From: Halalkalibacterium ligniniphilum
GTDB taxonomy: Bacteria; Bacillota; Bacilli; Bacillales; Bacillaceae_D
DNA: 64,000 bases
Direction of reading: 5' to 3'
NCBI RefSeq assembly: GCF_000334155.1
Contig: NZ_ANNK01000054.1
Coordinates: 1-64,000, forward strand
Part shown: in pieces, positions 1-10,873 of the stretch
Numbering within the stretch: the stretch's first letter is position 1
Layout of the letters: each line of letters opens with the position of its first letter
Notes under the pieces: model-generated
What the model was told of the DNA's origin: nothing
The model's input: only the letters and a program-made list of their open reading frames with translations
Databases searched by the model: none
Program-made: the position numbers and the translations under genes

Positions 1-1272
1 CCACGAATCCATGTATTCGTGGCAACCTCCCCTATCCATATGGAATATAAGCTAAAAATGACGCCTGACCAAGTCGTCGAAACAGCTGTTGCGTCAGTAA
101 AATATGCAGCAAGTAAATTCCATCATGTTCAGTGGTCAGCTGAAGATGCAAGCCGCTCAGATTTTGCGTTTTTAGCGCAAATTATTGAAGAAGTGATTCA
201 GGCGGGAGCCACAGTTATTAATCTGCCTGACACCGTTGGTTATACAACGCCGCAGGAAATTAAAAATATGTTCCTTTATTTAAAAGAACATGTTCCGAGC
301 ATTGATAAAGCGATCCTTTCAACGCATAATCATGATGATTTAGGGATGGCTGTTGCCAATTCTCTTGCTGCGATTCAAGCGGGCGCAAATCAAGTTGAAT
401 GCACGATTAATGGAATCGGTGAGCGGGCAGGAAACGCTGCGCTTGAAGAGATTGCCGTTGCCCTTAATATTCGCAAGGACCATTATCAAGCTGACACTGG
501 TTTAACCTTAAAGGAGATTAAAAGAACAAGCTCGCTTGTCAGTAAGCTGACAGGGATGGTCGTTCCGAATAATAAAGCAGTTGTTGGACAGAATGCTTTT
601 GCCCATGAGTCAGGCATTCATCAAGATGGGGTCCTGAAAAACAAGGAAACCTATGAAATCATTACGCCTGAGCTTGTCGGAGTTTCATCGAACTCAATGG
701 TGCTTGGTAAGCATTCAGGAAGACATGCATTTAAAGAAAAGCTGAAGGAGCTTGGATTTACTGGAACCGAAGATCAATTAAACAGAATATTCAAATCATT
801 CAAAGATCTTGCGGATAAAAAGAAAGAAATCACCGAGGATGATTTGTTTGCCTTGATGACCGATCAAACTGTAGGTGATTCTGTTTCTCATTACGAGCTT
901 GAGACATTGCAAGTGAATTTTGGAACGAATAATATTCCAACGGCAACCGTAACGATGAAGCTTCCTTCTGGTGAAGTCGTTCAAGAGGCAGCTACAGGTT
1001 CTGGAAGTGTGGAAGCAATTTATAACACTTTAGAGCGTGTGCTTGCAGTTCCTGCAATACTGGAAGACTATCGGATTCAATCAATTACAGGCGGACGTGA
1101 TGCGTTAGCTGATGTGTTTGTAAAGCTCCGCTATGAAGGTGTTGAAACAAGCGGTCGCGGAACAGCCCATGATGTGCTAGAAGCCTCAGCAAAAGCCTAT
1201 TTAAATGCAATTAATCGGACCATCAATCGAAAGCGTTATGCAGAAGTAAATGCAATGAGTATTGAAGCATAA
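1..1272 (+). CDS. leuA: 2-isopropylmalate synthase, 5' end cut by window edge
   Basis: LeuA condenses acetyl-CoA with 2-ketoisovalerate, the first committed step of leucine biosynthesis. The frame is open from base 1, reading [13 protein letters not shown], which sits about 90 residues into a normal LeuA, so the true start lies outside the window; ATG codons inside are not the start. Visible are the metal-binding STHNHDDLG motif (near 320-345), the GERAGNA motif (about 420-440) and the HESGIHQDG segment (about 603-630). The C-terminal third is the regulatory domain typical of leucine-inhibited enzymes. It is followed 14 nt later by leuB, in the usual leuABCD order. Confidence 0.96.
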   Translation, partial: PRIHVFVATSPIHMEYKLKMTPDQVVETAVASVKYAASKFHHVQWSAEDASRSDFAFLAQIIEEVIQAGATVINLPDTVGYTTPQEIKNMFLYLKEHVPSIDKAILSTHNHDDLGMAVANSLAAIQAGANQVECTINGIGERAGNAALEEIAVALNIRKDHYQADTGLTLKEIKRTSSLVSKLTGMVVPNNKAVVGQNAFAHESGIHQDGVLKNKETYEIITPELVGVSSNSMVLGKHSGRHAFKEKLKELGFTGTEDQLNRIFKSFKDLADKKKEITEDDLFALMTDQTVGDSVSHYELETLQVNFGTNNIPTATVTMKLPSGEVVQEAATGSGSVEAIYNTLERVLAVPAILEDYRIQSITGGRDALADVFVKLRYEGVETSGRGTAHDVLEASAKAYLNAINRTINRKRYAEVNAMSIEA

Positions 1273-1286
1273 GGAGGGAAGAGCAA

Positions 1287-2381
1287 ATGAATAAAAAGAT
1301 TGCGGTTCTTCCTGGTGACGGAATTGGCCCAGAGGTTGTAGCTTCGGCGATTTCAGTATTAGATGAAGTGGCAAATCAATTTGGTCATTCTTTTACGTAT
1401 ACCTATGGGAAGCTGGGTGGTAAAGCGATTGATGAGGATGGAGAACCTTTACCTGAAAAAACGATAGCGATCTGTAAAGAGAGTGATGGCATTTTATTGG
1501 GGGCTGTGGGTGGACCGAAATGGGATGGACTTCCAGGTCACCTTCGTCCTGAAAAAGGACTTCTTGGTCTTAGAAAAGAGCTTGAGCTTTTTGCAAACCT
1601 ACGGCCAGTTGCAATTTTTGACAGTCTCCGTAAGGCGTCATCCTTAAAAGAAGAAGTCATTGAAGACGTTGATTTGCTATTCGTTCGTGAGCTCACTGGC
1701 GGTATTTATTTTGGTGAACCACGAGAGCGGAGAGGAGCAGGCGAAGAGGAAGTTGCCATTGATACACTTGTTTATTCAAGAGCTGAGATGAGACGAATTA
1801 TTCGCAAAGCTTTCGAACTTGCAAAAGTAAGAAAAAATCATGTAACTTCGGTAGATAAAGCAAATGTCCTTGAAACGAGTCGGATGTGGAGAGAAGTGGC
1901 TGAAGAAGTAGCGCAAGAGTTTCCAGAGGTAGAGCTTGAGCATATGCTTGTGGATAATGCAGCGATGCAGCTTATTCGCCAGCCAAAGCAATTTGACGTG
2001 ATTGTGACTGAAAATATGTTTGGTGATATTTTAAGCGATCAAGCATCCATGCTTACAGGATCCCTCGGTATGCTACCATCAGCAAGCTTGAGTAGTGATG
2101 GACCTGGCTTATATGAGCCGATTCACGGTTCGGCCCCAGACATTGCTGGAAAAGGCCTCGCCAATCCACTTGCTACAATCTCATCGGCTGCGATGATGTT
2201 GAAATATTCATTTGGGTTGATCAAAGAGGGCGATGCAGTAGAGAAAGCAATTAATGAAGTATTAACGAATGGTTACCGAACAGCAGATATTTGTGAAGAT
2301 GGGAAAGAGCCTCTTTCGACAGAGCAAATGACGAAAAAAGTTGTAGATGTTTTACGAAAGAATGCAGCGATTCAAGCTTAG
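1287..2381 (+). CDS. leuB: 3-isopropylmalate dehydrogenase
   Basis: LeuB oxidatively decarboxylates 3-isopropylmalate to 2-ketoisocaproate using NAD and a divalent metal, in the cytosol. At 364 residues it has the normal length. The N-terminus shows [11 protein letters not shown], followed by the GAVGGPKWD loop, the [13 protein letters not shown] substrate segment, the [11 protein letters not shown] active-site stretch, the metal-binding [10 protein letters not shown], and [14 protein letters not shown] near the C-terminus. The start is set by an AAGGAGGG site at 1271-1278, just after the leuA stop. It is the second complete gene of the leu operon and is presumably co-transcribed with leuC 38 nt downstream. 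Confidence 0.97.
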   Translation: MNKKIAVLPGDGIGPEVVASAISVLDEVANQFGHSFTYTYGKLGGKAIDEDGEPLPEKTIAICKESDGILLGAVGGPKWDGLPGHLRPEKGLLGLRKELELFANLRPVAIFDSLRKASSLKEEVIEDVDLLFVRELTGGIYFGEPRERRGAGEEEVAIDTLVYSRAEMRRIIRKAFELAKVRKNHVTSVDKANVLETSRMWREVAEEVAQEFPEVELEHMLVDNAAMQLIRQPKQFDVIVTENMFGDILSDQASMLTGSLGMLPSASLSSDGPGLYEPIHGSAPDIAGKGLANPLATISSAAMMLKYSFGLIKEGDAVEKAINEVLTNGYRTADICEDGKEPLSTEQMTKKVVDVLRKNAAIQA

Positions 2382-2418
2382 TCTTCTACGATATTTTTAA
2401 GAAAGGAAGTGCAAAACG

Positions 2419-3837
2419 ATGGCGCCAAAAACAATCATTGAAAAAATATGGGATGCTCATACCGTCATGTCTGAAGAAGGAAAGCCTAGCTTGCTTTATA
2501 TTGACTTGCATATGGTGCATGAGGTCACCTCGCCACAAGCGTTTGAAGGGTTACGTATGGCTAAGCGTAAGGTCCGTCGCCCAGATTTAACGTTTGCAAC
2601 AATGGATCATAATGTGCCAACGACTGATCGTTACAACATTCAAGACATCATTGCCCGAACGCAAATGGAAACCTTGGCAAGAAACTGTGAAGAATTTGGC
2701 ATTGATATTGCTGATTTGGAAAGCCCTGATAATGGTATTGTCCATGTGATTGGGCCTGAGCTAGGATTAACCCAGCCTGGGAAAACGATTGTGTGTGGAG
2801 ATAGTCACACATCGACTCACGGTGCATTCGGGGCTTTAGCATTCGGAATCGGTACAAGTGAAGTAGAGCATGTTCTTGCAACTCAAACGTTATGGCAATC
2901 AAAGCCAAAAACGTTGGAAGTAAAAGTGACAGGAGAATTATCTCCTTCCCTTTCGGCCAAAGATATTATCCTTGCAATTATCTCAAAATTTGGAGTGGAT
3001 TTTGGAACAGGTTCTGTCATTGAATTTACGGGAGAGGCGATTCGCGGCTTGTCAATGGAAGGTCGTATGACCATCTGTAACATGTCCATTGAAGCTGGAG
3101 CAAAAGCCGGCTTGATAAGCCCTGATCAAGTGACTTTTGATTATTTAGAAGGTCGGGACTTTGTACCAAAGGGCGAAAAATTTTTAGAAATCGTTGAAAA
3201 ATGGAAGAGCTTTGCTTCAGATGAAGGAGCCACATATGATCGCACAGTCACCATTGATGCAAGTGAAATCGAACCTATGGTGACATGGGGTACGAACCCA
3301 TCTCAAGGTGTTGGTGTAAACCAAGTCGTACCAAGTCCTGAGGATGCGAAAAACGATACGGAAAGACGGGCGATTGAACAGTCCTTAGCTTATATGGATC
3401 TTAAACCAGGAACACGGATGACAGACATTAAAATTCAGCATGTGTTTATTGGTTCTTGTACGAATTCTCGCCTAAGTGACCTTCGTGCAGCAGCTTCAGT
3501 GGTAAAAGGACGCAAAGTAGCTGAGAATGTACGGGCACTCGTTGTGCCTGGCTCACAGCAAGTGAAAAAGCGGGCGGAGCAAGAGGGACTTGATCAAATT
3601 TTTAGAGAAGCTGGCTTTGAGTGGCGTGATTCTGGCTGCAGTATGTGTTTAAGTATGAATCCAGATGTTGTTCCAGAAGGAGAACGATGTGCCTCCACGT
3701 CAAACCGTAATTTTGAAGGGCGTCAAGGAAAAGGAGCACGGACACATCTTGTCAGTCCTGAAATGGCGGCAGCAGCTGCGATTGCCGGTCATTTTGTAGA
3801 CGTCCGCTCATTTTCATCAAGTCCACAACCAGCTTAA
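2419..3837 (+). CDS. leuC: 3-isopropylmalate dehydratase large subunit
   Basis: LeuC is the aconitase-family large subunit that, with LeuD, isomerises 2- to 3-isopropylmalate with a 4Fe-4S cluster. The protein has 472 residues. The TMDHNVPT motif, the [13 protein letters not shown] segment and the cluster cysteines are visible: one in [11 protein letters not shown] and two in the CSMC pair near 3640. The [16 protein letters not shown]-terminal motif is intact. An AAGGAAGTG site precedes the ATG. LeuD follows 17 nt after the stop, so the two subunits are made from the same transcript. Confidence 0.97.
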   Translation: MAPKTIIEKIWDAHTVMSEEGKPSLLYIDLHMVHEVTSPQAFEGLRMAKRKVRRPDLTFATMDHNVPTTDRYNIQDIIARTQMETLARNCEEFGIDIADLESPDNGIVHVIGPELGLTQPGKTIVCGDSHTSTHGAFGALAFGIGTSEVEHVLATQTLWQSKPKTLEVKVTGELSPSLSAKDIILAIISKFGVDFGTGSVIEFTGEAIRGLSMEGRMTICNMSIEAGAKAGLISPDQVTFDYLEGRDFVPKGEKFLEIVEKWKSFASDEGATYDRTVTIDASEIEPMVTWGTNPSQGVGVNQVVPSPEDAKNDTERRAIEQSLAYMDLKPGTRMTDIKIQHVFIGSCTNSRLSDLRAAASVVKGRKVAENVRALVVPGSQQVKKRAEQEGLDQIFREAGFEWRDSGCSMCLSMNPDVVPEGERCASTSNRNFEGRQGKGARTHLVSPEMAAAAAIAGHFVDVRSFSSSPQPA

Positions 3838-3854
3838 CGATTGGAGGTATGGAA

Positions 3855-4439
3855 ATGGAACCGATTATTGAACATAAAGGATCAATTGCTGCTTTAAATC
3901 GCGTGAATGTTGATACTGACCAAATTATTCCGAAGCAATTTTTAAAACGTGTCGAACGAACAGGCTTTGGTCAATTTCTCTTTTTTGATTGGCGCTTTTT
4001 AAAAGACGGTCAAGAAAATCCAGAATTTGAATTGAACCGCCCTCATGCCAAAGGAGCATCTATTTTGGTCGCAGGTCCAAACTTTGGCTGTGGTTCGTCA
4101 AGAGAGCATGCGCCTTGGGCATTGCAGGATTATGGGTTTCGTGTTGTTATTGCACCAAGCTTTGCTGATATTTTTTATAATAACTGTGTGAAAAATGGAA
4201 TTCTTCCGATCCGCTTAGAAAAGGAAAAAGTTGACGAATTACTTGAAAAAGGAAAAGACCAAGCGTATGAGCTTGATGTTGATTTGAAAAATCAAGTAAT
4301 CAAAAGCACAGATGGCTTCACAGCTTCTTTTGACATTGACCCTTATTGGAAAGAAATGCTCCTAAATGGGTGGGACGAGATTGGCTTAACCCTTCGTTAT
4401 GAGGAGCAAATCGAACAATTTGAAAAACAGCGTGCATAA
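3855..4439 (+). CDS. leuD: 3-isopropylmalate dehydratase small subunit
   Basis: LeuD is the swivel-domain small subunit that completes the isopropylmalate isomerase with LeuC. The TDQIIPKQFLKR segment, NFGCGSSREHAPWAL (substrate-binding Ser/Arg region) and FADIFYNNCVKNGILP are all present. Two in-frame ATGs lie at 3849 and 3855; the GGAGG at 3843-3847 is only 1 nt from the first and 7 nt from the second, so the second (194 residues, beginning MEPIIEHKG) is preferred. It ends the leu operon and is followed by a terminator. Confidence 0.95.
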   Translation: MEPIIEHKGSIAALNRVNVDTDQIIPKQFLKRVERTGFGQFLFFDWRFLKDGQENPEFELNRPHAKGASILVAGPNFGCGSSREHAPWALQDYGFRVVIAPSFADIFYNNCVKNGILPIRLEKEKVDELLEKGKDQAYELDVDLKNQVIKSTDGFTASFDIDPYWKEMLLNGWDEIGLTLRYEEQIEQFEKQRA

Positions 4440-4453
4440 ATGAAAGCAGCTAG

Positions 4454-4490
4454 GAGCTACCTAACATTTTGTTTAGGGAGCTCTTTTTTA
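4454..4490 (+). terminator. Rho-independent terminator of the leu operon
   Basis: GAGCTACCTAA (4454-4464) pairs with TTAGGGAGCTC (4473-4483) with one A-G mismatch, followed by a T run at 4484-4490. It lies 15 nt after the leuD stop. Confidence 0.85.
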
Positions 4491-4508
4491 CAGGAAAAAA
4501 CGCAAGAA

Positions 4509-4537
4509 TTGTATTTCAATAGGCTTATTGATACACT
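4509..4537 (+). promoter_or_regulatory. candidate sigma-A promoter for ysoA
   Basis: TTGTAT (4509-4514), a 17-nt spacer and TACACT (4532-4537) lie after the leu terminator and 50 nt before ysoA. Each hexamer matches the consensus at four of six bases, so this is a modest call. Confidence 0.4.
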
Positions 4538-4586
4538 TAACTGAAGAAATATTCTTTGCTCATGCAGAGAAGAGTGGAGCGATCGT

Positions 4587-5627
4587 ATGGACGACAAACA
4601 ATTAAAGCGAAAGGACAATGTCGTTTTATATCCAGGTCTAGTTAAGCGCTTAATCGAGAAAGGCATGGATGCATTAAAAGATAAAGACCCTAAAAGCGCA
4701 ATCGCTTTTTTCAAAGATGCGGAAGCACATGAGCCAGACCATCCACAAGTACTATTCGGCAAAGTTCTATGCTTAATAGAACTAGGTCAGCTTGAAGAAG
4801 CAGTTGCTTTGACAGATACGATGCTGCGAGAAGATATTGGAACCTATTACGATAATTTGCAAGTACATATTTCACTCCTTGTCCAGCTTGGACGTTATGA
4901 TGAAGTGGTTGAAATGCTCGATGCTGTCCTTTCTGAAGAACGCTTGCCACCAAAGCAAGCAGAATCTTTTTACCAATTGCTTCATTTCAGTCGACAAATG
5001 ACTGAGGATACATACATAAAAAATGAAACATCACAAGCAGAAGAAGAAATCCCTAAAGAATTATTCAACCAACTTGAATCAGTAAATGCTGAGCAACAGT
5101 GGAATAGCATACAGCTTCTAAAAAAATTTAATCAAAAGGAAGTCATAAGGGCTTTTATTCAATACGTAGAAAATAAAGAGAAAGATTCTGTTTTAAGAAG
5201 CTATGTTTTGCAGTTGCTTTCACAAAAAGCTGTGAGAGAAGCGATACATATTGAGAAAGACGGACGAAAGATGAAGGTGGTTCCAGCTGAATTAAGTGAT
5301 TATGACCAACAGCAATTTGGCATGGATGTGATTGAACGACTTGGTGATGTATTAGAAACGAGTAATCCTAGCTTGTATCAAATGGCAACACAGCTTTGGT
5401 GGCATTATTTATTTATTCTCTATCCGTTTTTACCAATGCCAGTAGATGTAAACTTGTGGACGGCAGCAGTGACTGTGGCAGTTCATGAAACAAATGGTGT
5501 TCCATTTGATGAAGAGGAAATTGCTGAAATTTGCCACTGTGACACCCGTGAGATGCTAGAAAAGGCAGAGCACATTCTAGAACAAGAAAGTCAAGTTTTT
5601 CAGGGAGCTGAGCTTGACCGTTCGTAA
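4587..5627 (+). CDS. ysoA: TPR-repeat protein, YsoA family
   Basis: A cytosolic tetratricopeptide-repeat protein of 346 residues with no known reaction. Residues about 15-130 show TPR-like helix pairs (for example DPKSAIAFFKDAEAHEPDHP and LGQLEEAVALTDTMLRE); the rest is helical and rich in charged residues, with no signal peptide or membrane segment. The identification rests on the TPR content plus position: in B. subtilis ysoA also lies between leuD and tig. The ATG is preceded by AGAGTGGAGCG. It stands alone between the leu terminator and a strong tig promoter. Confidence 0.8.
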   Translation: MDDKQLKRKDNVVLYPGLVKRLIEKGMDALKDKDPKSAIAFFKDAEAHEPDHPQVLFGKVLCLIELGQLEEAVALTDTMLREDIGTYYDNLQVHISLLVQLGRYDEVVEMLDAVLSEERLPPKQAESFYQLLHFSRQMTEDTYIKNETSQAEEEIPKELFNQLESVNAEQQWNSIQLLKKFNQKEVIRAFIQYVENKEKDSVLRSYVLQLLSQKAVREAIHIEKDGRKMKVVPAELSDYDQQQFGMDVIERLGDVLETSNPSLYQMATQLWWHYLFILYPFLPMPVDVNLWTAAVTVAVHETNGVPFDEEEIAEICHCDTREMLEKAEHILEQESQVFQGAELDRS

Positions 5628-5638
5628 TAGATCGTACC

Positions 5639-5666
5639 TTGAAATACGTGGGTTCTATGGTATAAT
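5639..5666 (+). promoter_or_regulatory. sigma-A promoter for tig
   Basis: TTGAAA (5639-5644), a 16-nt spacer and a perfect TATAAT (5661-5666) lie 68 nt before the tig start codon. Confidence 0.75.
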
Positions 5667-5733
5667 GGAGTGGTTGTCAAGCAGAGATTTACAATGGAAA
5701 AAGATAGTTCGTAAAGTTGGAGGGAACAAATAA

Positions 5734-7026
5734 ATGACTGTAAAATGGGAAAAGCTAGAGGGAAATCAAGGTGTTTTAACAGTAGACGTTGAAGCAGAAA
5801 AAGTAAACGAAGCGTTAGATCAAGCATTTAAAAAGGTTGTTAAAAAAGTAAATGTACCTGGCTTCCGTAAAGGGAAGGTACCTCGTAGCTTATTCGAAAA
5901 GCAATTTGGTGTAGAAGCTCTTTATCAAGATGCACTTGATATTCTTTTGCCAGAAGCTTATTCAAAAGCAATTGATGAAACAGGAATCGAGCCAGTTGAC
6001 CGCCCTGAAATTGATATTGAACAAATGGAAAAAGGCAGCAACCTTGTATTCAAAGCTACGGTTGTAGTGAAACCAGAAGTAACGCTTGGGGAATACAAAG
6101 GACTTGAAGTAGAAGAAAAAGATATCACTGTAACAGACGAAGATATTGACAACGAACTGAAGCAATTACAAGAGCGTCATGCAGAGCTTGTCGTTGTTGA
6201 AGATAGTGCAATCGAAACAGGTGATACAGCTGTTCTTGATTTTGAAGGCTTTGTTGACGGAGAACCGTTTGAAGGTGGAAAGGCAGAAAATTATTCCCTT
6301 GAAATTGGTTCAGGTCAATTCATTCCAGGCTTTGAAGAACAACTTATTGGCTTAAAGCCAGGCGAAGAAAAAGACGTAGAAGTTACGTTCCCTGAAGAAT
6401 ATCATGCGGAAGATTTAGCTGGTAAGCCTGCAACGTTCAAAGTAAAAATTCATGAAGTAAAACGTAAAGAGCTTCCTGCTTTAGATGATGAGTTCGCCAA
6501 GGATGTAAGTGAAAACGTTGAAACACTAGAGGAATTGAAAAAAGAGTTAAAAGAAAAGCTTGAAAAAGATCGTGAGCACGAAGCATATCATGACAAGCGT
6601 GATACACTTGTAGAAAAAGCGACTGAAAATGCAACGATCGATATTCCTGAAGTGATGATCAAAACAGAAACAGACCGCATGCTTCAAGAATTTGAGCAAC
6701 GTTTACAAATGCAGGGTATGAACCTTGAAATGTACTACCAATTTTCAGGTACAGATGAAGCAGGAATGCGTGAACAATTTAAGAATGATGCTGAGAAGCG
6801 TGTTCGCATGAATCTAACGCTTGAAGCGATTGCAAACGCTGAAAATCTTGAGGCAACAGACGAAGATATTGAAAAAGAATTTGAAAAAATGGCTGAGATG
6901 TATAAACGTCCTGTGGATGAAATTAAAAACATTTTTGCAGCTCAAGGTGGAACCGAAGGCATTAAAGGTGATTTGAGAATTCAAAAAGCGATTGAGTTCC
7001 TTGTTGACAACAGCAAAGCTGTTTAA
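5734..7026 (+). CDS. tig: trigger factor (ribosome-bound chaperone)
   Basis: Trigger factor binds ribosomal protein L23 at the exit tunnel and shields nascent chains; it also has peptidyl-prolyl isomerase activity. The 430-residue protein has the expected three parts: an N-terminal ribosome-binding domain with the [11 protein letters not shown] signature (residues about 42-52), an FKBP-type isomerase domain (about 160-245, [19 protein letters not shown]), and a long helical C-terminal domain that supplies the chaperone cradle. GTTGGAGGGAACA gives a strong ribosome site. The gene has its own promoter and a terminator, so it is probably monocistronic. Confidence 0.97.
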   Translation: MTVKWEKLEGNQGVLTVDVEAEKVNEALDQAFKKVVKKVNVPGFRKGKVPRSLFEKQFGVEALYQDALDILLPEAYSKAIDETGIEPVDRPEIDIEQMEKGSNLVFKATVVVKPEVTLGEYKGLEVEEKDITVTDEDIDNELKQLQERHAELVVVEDSAIETGDTAVLDFEGFVDGEPFEGGKAENYSLEIGSGQFIPGFEEQLIGLKPGEEKDVEVTFPEEYHAEDLAGKPATFKVKIHEVKRKELPALDDEFAKDVSENVETLEELKKELKEKLEKDREHEAYHDKRDTLVEKATENATIDIPEVMIKTETDRMLQEFEQRLQMQGMNLEMYYQFSGTDEAGMREQFKNDAEKRVRMNLTLEAIANAENLEATDEDIEKEFEKMAEMYKRPVDEIKNIFAAQGGTEGIKGDLRIQKAIEFLVDNSKAV

Positions 7027-7044
7027 GTAAATATGGATTCTGTA

Positions 7045-7087
7045 GACAAGGCGCGAATTTTCGTGCCTTGTCTTACACTATTTTTTA
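7045..7087 (+). terminator. terminator of tig
   Basis: GACAAGGC (7045-7052) pairs with GCCTTGTC (7065-7072), extended inward by CGAA/TTCG-type pairs around a 4-nt loop. The T-rich run ACTATTTTTT ends at 7087, slightly displaced from the stem. Confidence 0.7.
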
Positions 7088-7532
7088 GGGTGCATGAGAA
7101 CGGAGCAATAGACTGTGAAGCTTTGCTAATCATGTATGAGAAGATCGCTAAATGAACAAGCTGAAAGAAGTGACTGGCAAAATTGGGTTTGAAAAGAGGA
7201 ATTTTCTTTGCATTTATTGAATGTATATTCAATAGGTACATACAATGAAGGAAAGAATCCTGTGCTGGAATCTAATTGAACTTGTTTCGGTGATGCTGTC
7301 ATTCTACATAGATAACGATTAACTACTCAACCATAAATTTATTCACTATACCATATTGCAAAAAAGAATCGTATTACATAAACAGTGAGTGGTTTTATTT
7401 ACGTTATTGAAAGCTTCTGTGATACAATGGCAAAATAAAGAGACTTGTTTGCTACCAATGTGTATCGACTAAAAGCGAAACAGATGTGAAGATGTCACCA
7501 GAGTGGTACAATAATCCGTAAGGGGTGATCCG
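7088..7532 (+). other. gene-free interval upstream of clpX
   Basis: About 445 bp without a convincing gene on either strand. Near the clpX end there is a good -10 hexamer TACAAT (7423-7428) with a weak -35 candidate TTTACG (7398-7403, 19-nt spacer), about 105 nt before the clpX start, so clpX probably has a leader of roughly 100 nt. The AAGGGGTGATC ribosome site of clpX lies at about 7520-7530. I see no recognisable riboswitch or CtsR/CIRCE operator. Confidence 0.5.
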
Positions 7533-8807
7533 ATGTTTAAGTTTAACGATGAAAAAGGACAACTAAAATGTTCTTTTTGTGGAAAGACACAGGACCAAGT
7601 TCGTAAGCTTGTGGCAGGACCTGGTGTCTATATATGTGATGAATGTATTGAGCTTTGCACAGAAATTGTCGAAGAGGAGCTTGGTACAGAAGAAGAAGTA
7701 GAATTCCAAGAAATACCAAAACCGCATGAGATTCGTGAAATTCTTGATGATTATGTCATTGGACAGGATCAAGCGAAAAAATCATTGTCAGTTGCGGTAT
7801 ACAATCATTACAAGCGAATTAACTCCCTAAGCAAATCTGAGGAAGTAGAGCTTGCGAAAAGTAATATTTGTATGATTGGACCAACAGGTAGCGGTAAAAC
7901 GCTTCTTGCGCAAACGCTGGCCCGGATTTTGAACGTACCGTTTGCGATTGCAGATGCTACATCCCTTACTGAAGCTGGATATGTTGGGGAAGACGTAGAA
8001 AATATTTTGCTTAAATTGATTCAAGCAGCTGATTACGACGTAGAAAAGGCTGAAAAAGGGATCATTTATATTGATGAAATTGATAAGGTGGCACGTAAAT
8101 CAGAGAATCCATCCATCACACGTGACGTTTCAGGTGAAGGGGTTCAACAAGCCCTACTTAAAATCCTTGAAGGGACGACTGCAAGTGTACCGCCTCAAGG
8201 TGGACGTAAGCACCCTCACCAAGAGTTTATACAAATTGATACGACAAACATTCTCTTTATTTGTGGTGGGGCTTTTGATGGTATCGAGCAAATTATTAAA
8301 CGACGTCTCGGTAAGAAAGTGATTGGATTTGGTTCAGAAACAAAGCAAGAAGATTTAAAGCCAGGAGAATATTTAGGCAAGGTGTTACCTGAGGATTTAC
8401 TTCGTTTTGGCCTAATTCCTGAGTTCATTGGTCGTTTGCCGGTGATTTCAAGCTTACAGCCTTTAGATGAGGATGCGCTTATCGAAATTTTAACCAAACC
8501 GAAGAATGCACTAGTCAAACAATATGTGAAGCTTCTCGAACTTGATGAAGTGAAGCTAGAATTTACGGATGAGGCGCTTCGGGAAATTGCGAAAAAAGCA
8601 ATTGAGCGCAAAACGGGTGCTCGTGGCTTACGTTCGATAATCGAAAGTCTTATGCTTGATGTGATGTTTGACCTGCCTGCTCGCGATGATGTGGATACAT
8701 GTATTATTCATGAAAAGTGTGTCACAGATAATGAAGCACCAATTTTAAAAACAAAAGACGGTTCAGAAATTAAAATGAGGAAAAGTGAACCAAAAGAAAG
8801 TGCTTAA
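7533..8807 (+). CDS. clpX: ATP-dependent protease ATPase subunit ClpX
   Basis: ClpX is the AAA+ unfoldase that recognises substrates and feeds them to the ClpP peptidase. The 424-residue protein begins with the C4 zinc-binding domain (CSFCGK and CDECIELC, residues about 12-40). It continues with Walker A GPTGSGKT, Walker [10 protein letters not shown], the GYVGEDVE pore-loop region, the IGFGSE loop that docks on ClpP, and the sensor-2 region [10 protein letters not shown]. ClpP is not encoded nearby, as is usual in Bacillus. A terminator follows, so it is transcribed separately from lonB. Confidence 0.98.
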   Translation: MFKFNDEKGQLKCSFCGKTQDQVRKLVAGPGVYICDECIELCTEIVEEELGTEEEVEFQEIPKPHEIREILDDYVIGQDQAKKSLSVAVYNHYKRINSLSKSEEVELAKSNICMIGPTGSGKTLLAQTLARILNVPFAIADATSLTEAGYVGEDVENILLKLIQAADYDVEKAEKGIIYIDEIDKVARKSENPSITRDVSGEGVQQALLKILEGTTASVPPQGGRKHPHQEFIQIDTTNILFICGGAFDGIEQIIKRRLGKKVIGFGSETKQEDLKPGEYLGKVLPEDLLRFGLIPEFIGRLPVISSLQPLDEDALIEILTKPKNALVKQYVKLLELDEVKLEFTDEALREIAKKAIERKTGARGLRSIIESLMLDVMFDLPARDDVDTCIIHEKCVTDNEAPILKTKDGSEIKMRKSEPKESA

Positions 8808-8816
8808 GCACGAACA

Positions 8817-8846
8817 GCCACTCCTTTTAAAAGGGGTGGCTTTTGT
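8817..8846 (+). terminator. terminator of clpX
   Basis: GCCACTCC pairs with GGGGTGGC (one T-G wobble), with the TTTTAAAA centre of the palindrome also able to pair, followed by TTTTGT. Confidence 0.8.
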
Positions 8847-9014
8847 ATTGGTAATTTTTATGAGAGCATGAAATTTTATGAAAAGGTAACATACTTCAAC
8901 AAGAAAGCCAGGTTTAAGCCCAACCACAAAGGGAATTTTTCCGATCTTCTTCGTTTACTAGAGTCGTTCACGGAGATACTAAGAAAAACTTAGACATCAT
9001 CTGGGAGGCTATTT

Positions 9015-10685
9015 ATGAACTGGACAGGCATGGCATTGCTAATTCAATTATTCTTTGGTGTGGTCATTGGGCTTTACTTTTGGAATTTGCTAAAAAACCA
9101 GCGCACGCAGCGGGTATCCATTGATCGTGAATCCCGAAAAGAAATGGAGCAATTACGGAAAATGCGGGCCATTTCTTTAAGTGAGCCCCTTGCTGAAAAA
9201 GTAAGACCTGTTAGCTTTGATGAGATTGTTGGTCAGAGAGAAGGCATCCGTTCCCTTCGTGCTGCATTATGCGGACCCAACCCACAGCATGTGATTATTT
9301 ATGGTCCCCCTGGTGTAGGGAAAACGGCTGCTGCGAGACTTGTATTGGAAGAGGCGAAAAAAAATCAACAGTCTCCTTTTGCGAAGGAGGCGGTCTTTGT
9401 TGAACTAGACGGAACGACTGCTCGCTTTGATGAACGAGGAATTGCTGATCCTCTCATTGGCTCCGTTCATGATCCTATTTACCAAGGTGCTGGGGCGATG
9501 GGGCAGGCAGGCATCCCGCAACCGAAGCAAGGAGCTGTTACAAAAGCGCACGGTGGCATTTTGTTTATTGATGAAATTGGAGAGCTTCATTCGATTCAAA
9601 TAAACAAGCTGCTAAAGGTGCTTGAGGATCGAAAAGTATTTTTAGAAAGTGCTTATTATAGCGAGGAAAATCATCAAATCCCACCACATATTCATGAAAT
9701 CTTTCAAAAAGGGCTGCCGGCTGATTTTCGCCTTGTTGGTGCAACAACACGTACACCAGAAGAAATTCCTCCAGCCATTCGCTCACGCTGTCTTGAAGTC
9801 TTTTTCCATTCTTTAAATCAAGAGGAAATCGTCGCCATCACTGAAAAAGCAGTAAACAAAGTTGGTTTTCAAGCAGAGCAGTCTGCACTCGAAAAAATTT
9901 CACAATACGCAACGAACGGTCGAGAAGCAGTAAACATTGTTCAAATTGCTGCAGGAATTGCGACAACAGAAAGCCGAACCAAACTAACGGTTCGAGATGT
10001 GGAATGGGTACTTCATTCAAGCCAGCTGTCACCTCGTATAGAGCGTCGAGTTCATTCGGAGCCTCTTGTTGGGGTCGTAAACGGATTGGCTGTTTTTGGT
10101 CCGAATACGGGTGCGTTGCTTGAAATTGAAGTGAATGTTATTTCAAATCAAGGAAAGGGTACGATCAATATTACTGGAATTGCTGAGGAAGAGCGGACGG
10201 GAAATCAAATGCGATCCATCCGCCGAAAAAGTATGGCAAAAGGGTCTGTTGAGAACGTTGTGACGGTGCTTAGAAGAATGGGGGTTCCAACAAGGGATTA
10301 TGATATTCATGTGAATTTTCCAGGTGGCGCACCTGTGGATGGCCCTTCAGCGGGGATTGCCATCGCTACAGGGATTTATTCAGCAATTCGAGAAGAAAAA
10401 GTAGACAACCGACTTGCAATGACAGGTGAATTGGGGATTCATGGGGCAATTAAGCCTGTGGGAGGGGTTGTTGCCAAAGTAGAAGCAGCCAAATTAGCAG
10501 GTGTGACACGCATCTTTATTCCAAAGGACAATGAACAGGCGATTTTAAAGGAGATTCAAGGGATTGAAGTTATCCCTGTCCGTCATCTAGAGGAGGTTCT
10601 TGCTGAAGCGATTATCCGTGATGAAGCCAATGAGGAAATCATACCGGCAACAAGTCCATTGAAATATCCTGTAACACCTGTTTAA
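9015..10685 (+). CDS. lonB: membrane-anchored ATP-dependent protease LonB
   Basis: LonB is a Lon-family protease associated with the forespore in B. subtilis. The 556-residue protein starts with one hydrophobic segment (residues about 5-24) that anchors it. An AAA+ module follows with Walker [16 protein letters not shown] and Walker B GGILFIDEIGEL, then the S16 protease domain with the catalytic Ser in DGPSAGIAIATG and the catalytic Lys region VVAKVEAAKLAG. It lacks the long N-terminal substrate domain of LonA. An ATCTGGGAGGC site precedes the ATG. It sits directly before lonA, as in B. subtilis. Confidence 0.95.
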   Translation: MNWTGMALLIQLFFGVVIGLYFWNLLKNQRTQRVSIDRESRKEMEQLRKMRAISLSEPLAEKVRPVSFDEIVGQREGIRSLRAALCGPNPQHVIIYGPPGVGKTAAARLVLEEAKKNQQSPFAKEAVFVELDGTTARFDERGIADPLIGSVHDPIYQGAGAMGQAGIPQPKQGAVTKAHGGILFIDEIGELHSIQINKLLKVLEDRKVFLESAYYSEENHQIPPHIHEIFQKGLPADFRLVGATTRTPEEIPPAIRSRCLEVFFHSLNQEEIVAITEKAVNKVGFQAEQSALEKISQYATNGREAVNIVQIAAGIATTESRTKLTVRDVEWVLHSSQLSPRIERRVHSEPLVGVVNGLAVFGPNTGALLEIEVNVISNQGKGTINITGIAEEERTGNQMRSIRRKSMAKGSVENVVTVLRRMGVPTRDYDIHVNFPGGAPVDGPSAGIAIATGIYSAIREEKVDNRLAMTGELGIHGAIKPVGGVVAKVEAAKLAGVTRIFIPKDNEQAILKEIQGIEVIPVRHLEEVLAEAIIRDEANEEIIPATSPLKYPVTPV

Positions 10686-10873
10686 GATTAGACAAAGGAT
10701 CAGCGATAAGATAAAATTGAGAAAGATCGATGAACGAGGATTGACGCAAGACCTATGTTACGTGTGACAATTTGTGTATGGAAAAGATGGGCACATGAAT
10801 GACGGTGGATCTATGCGTCTGTTACAGAAAATCAATACGGATTTTGTAGAAGGATGTTTGGGGGTATGAGCGG

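Noticed and set aside
7023-7241. 72-codon leftward frame downstream of tig
   Set aside because: It runs through the tig terminator and has no ribosome site or recognisable features.
8216-8611. 131-codon leftward frame inside clpX
   Set aside because: Serine-rich antisense shadow of a highly conserved gene, with no ribosome site.
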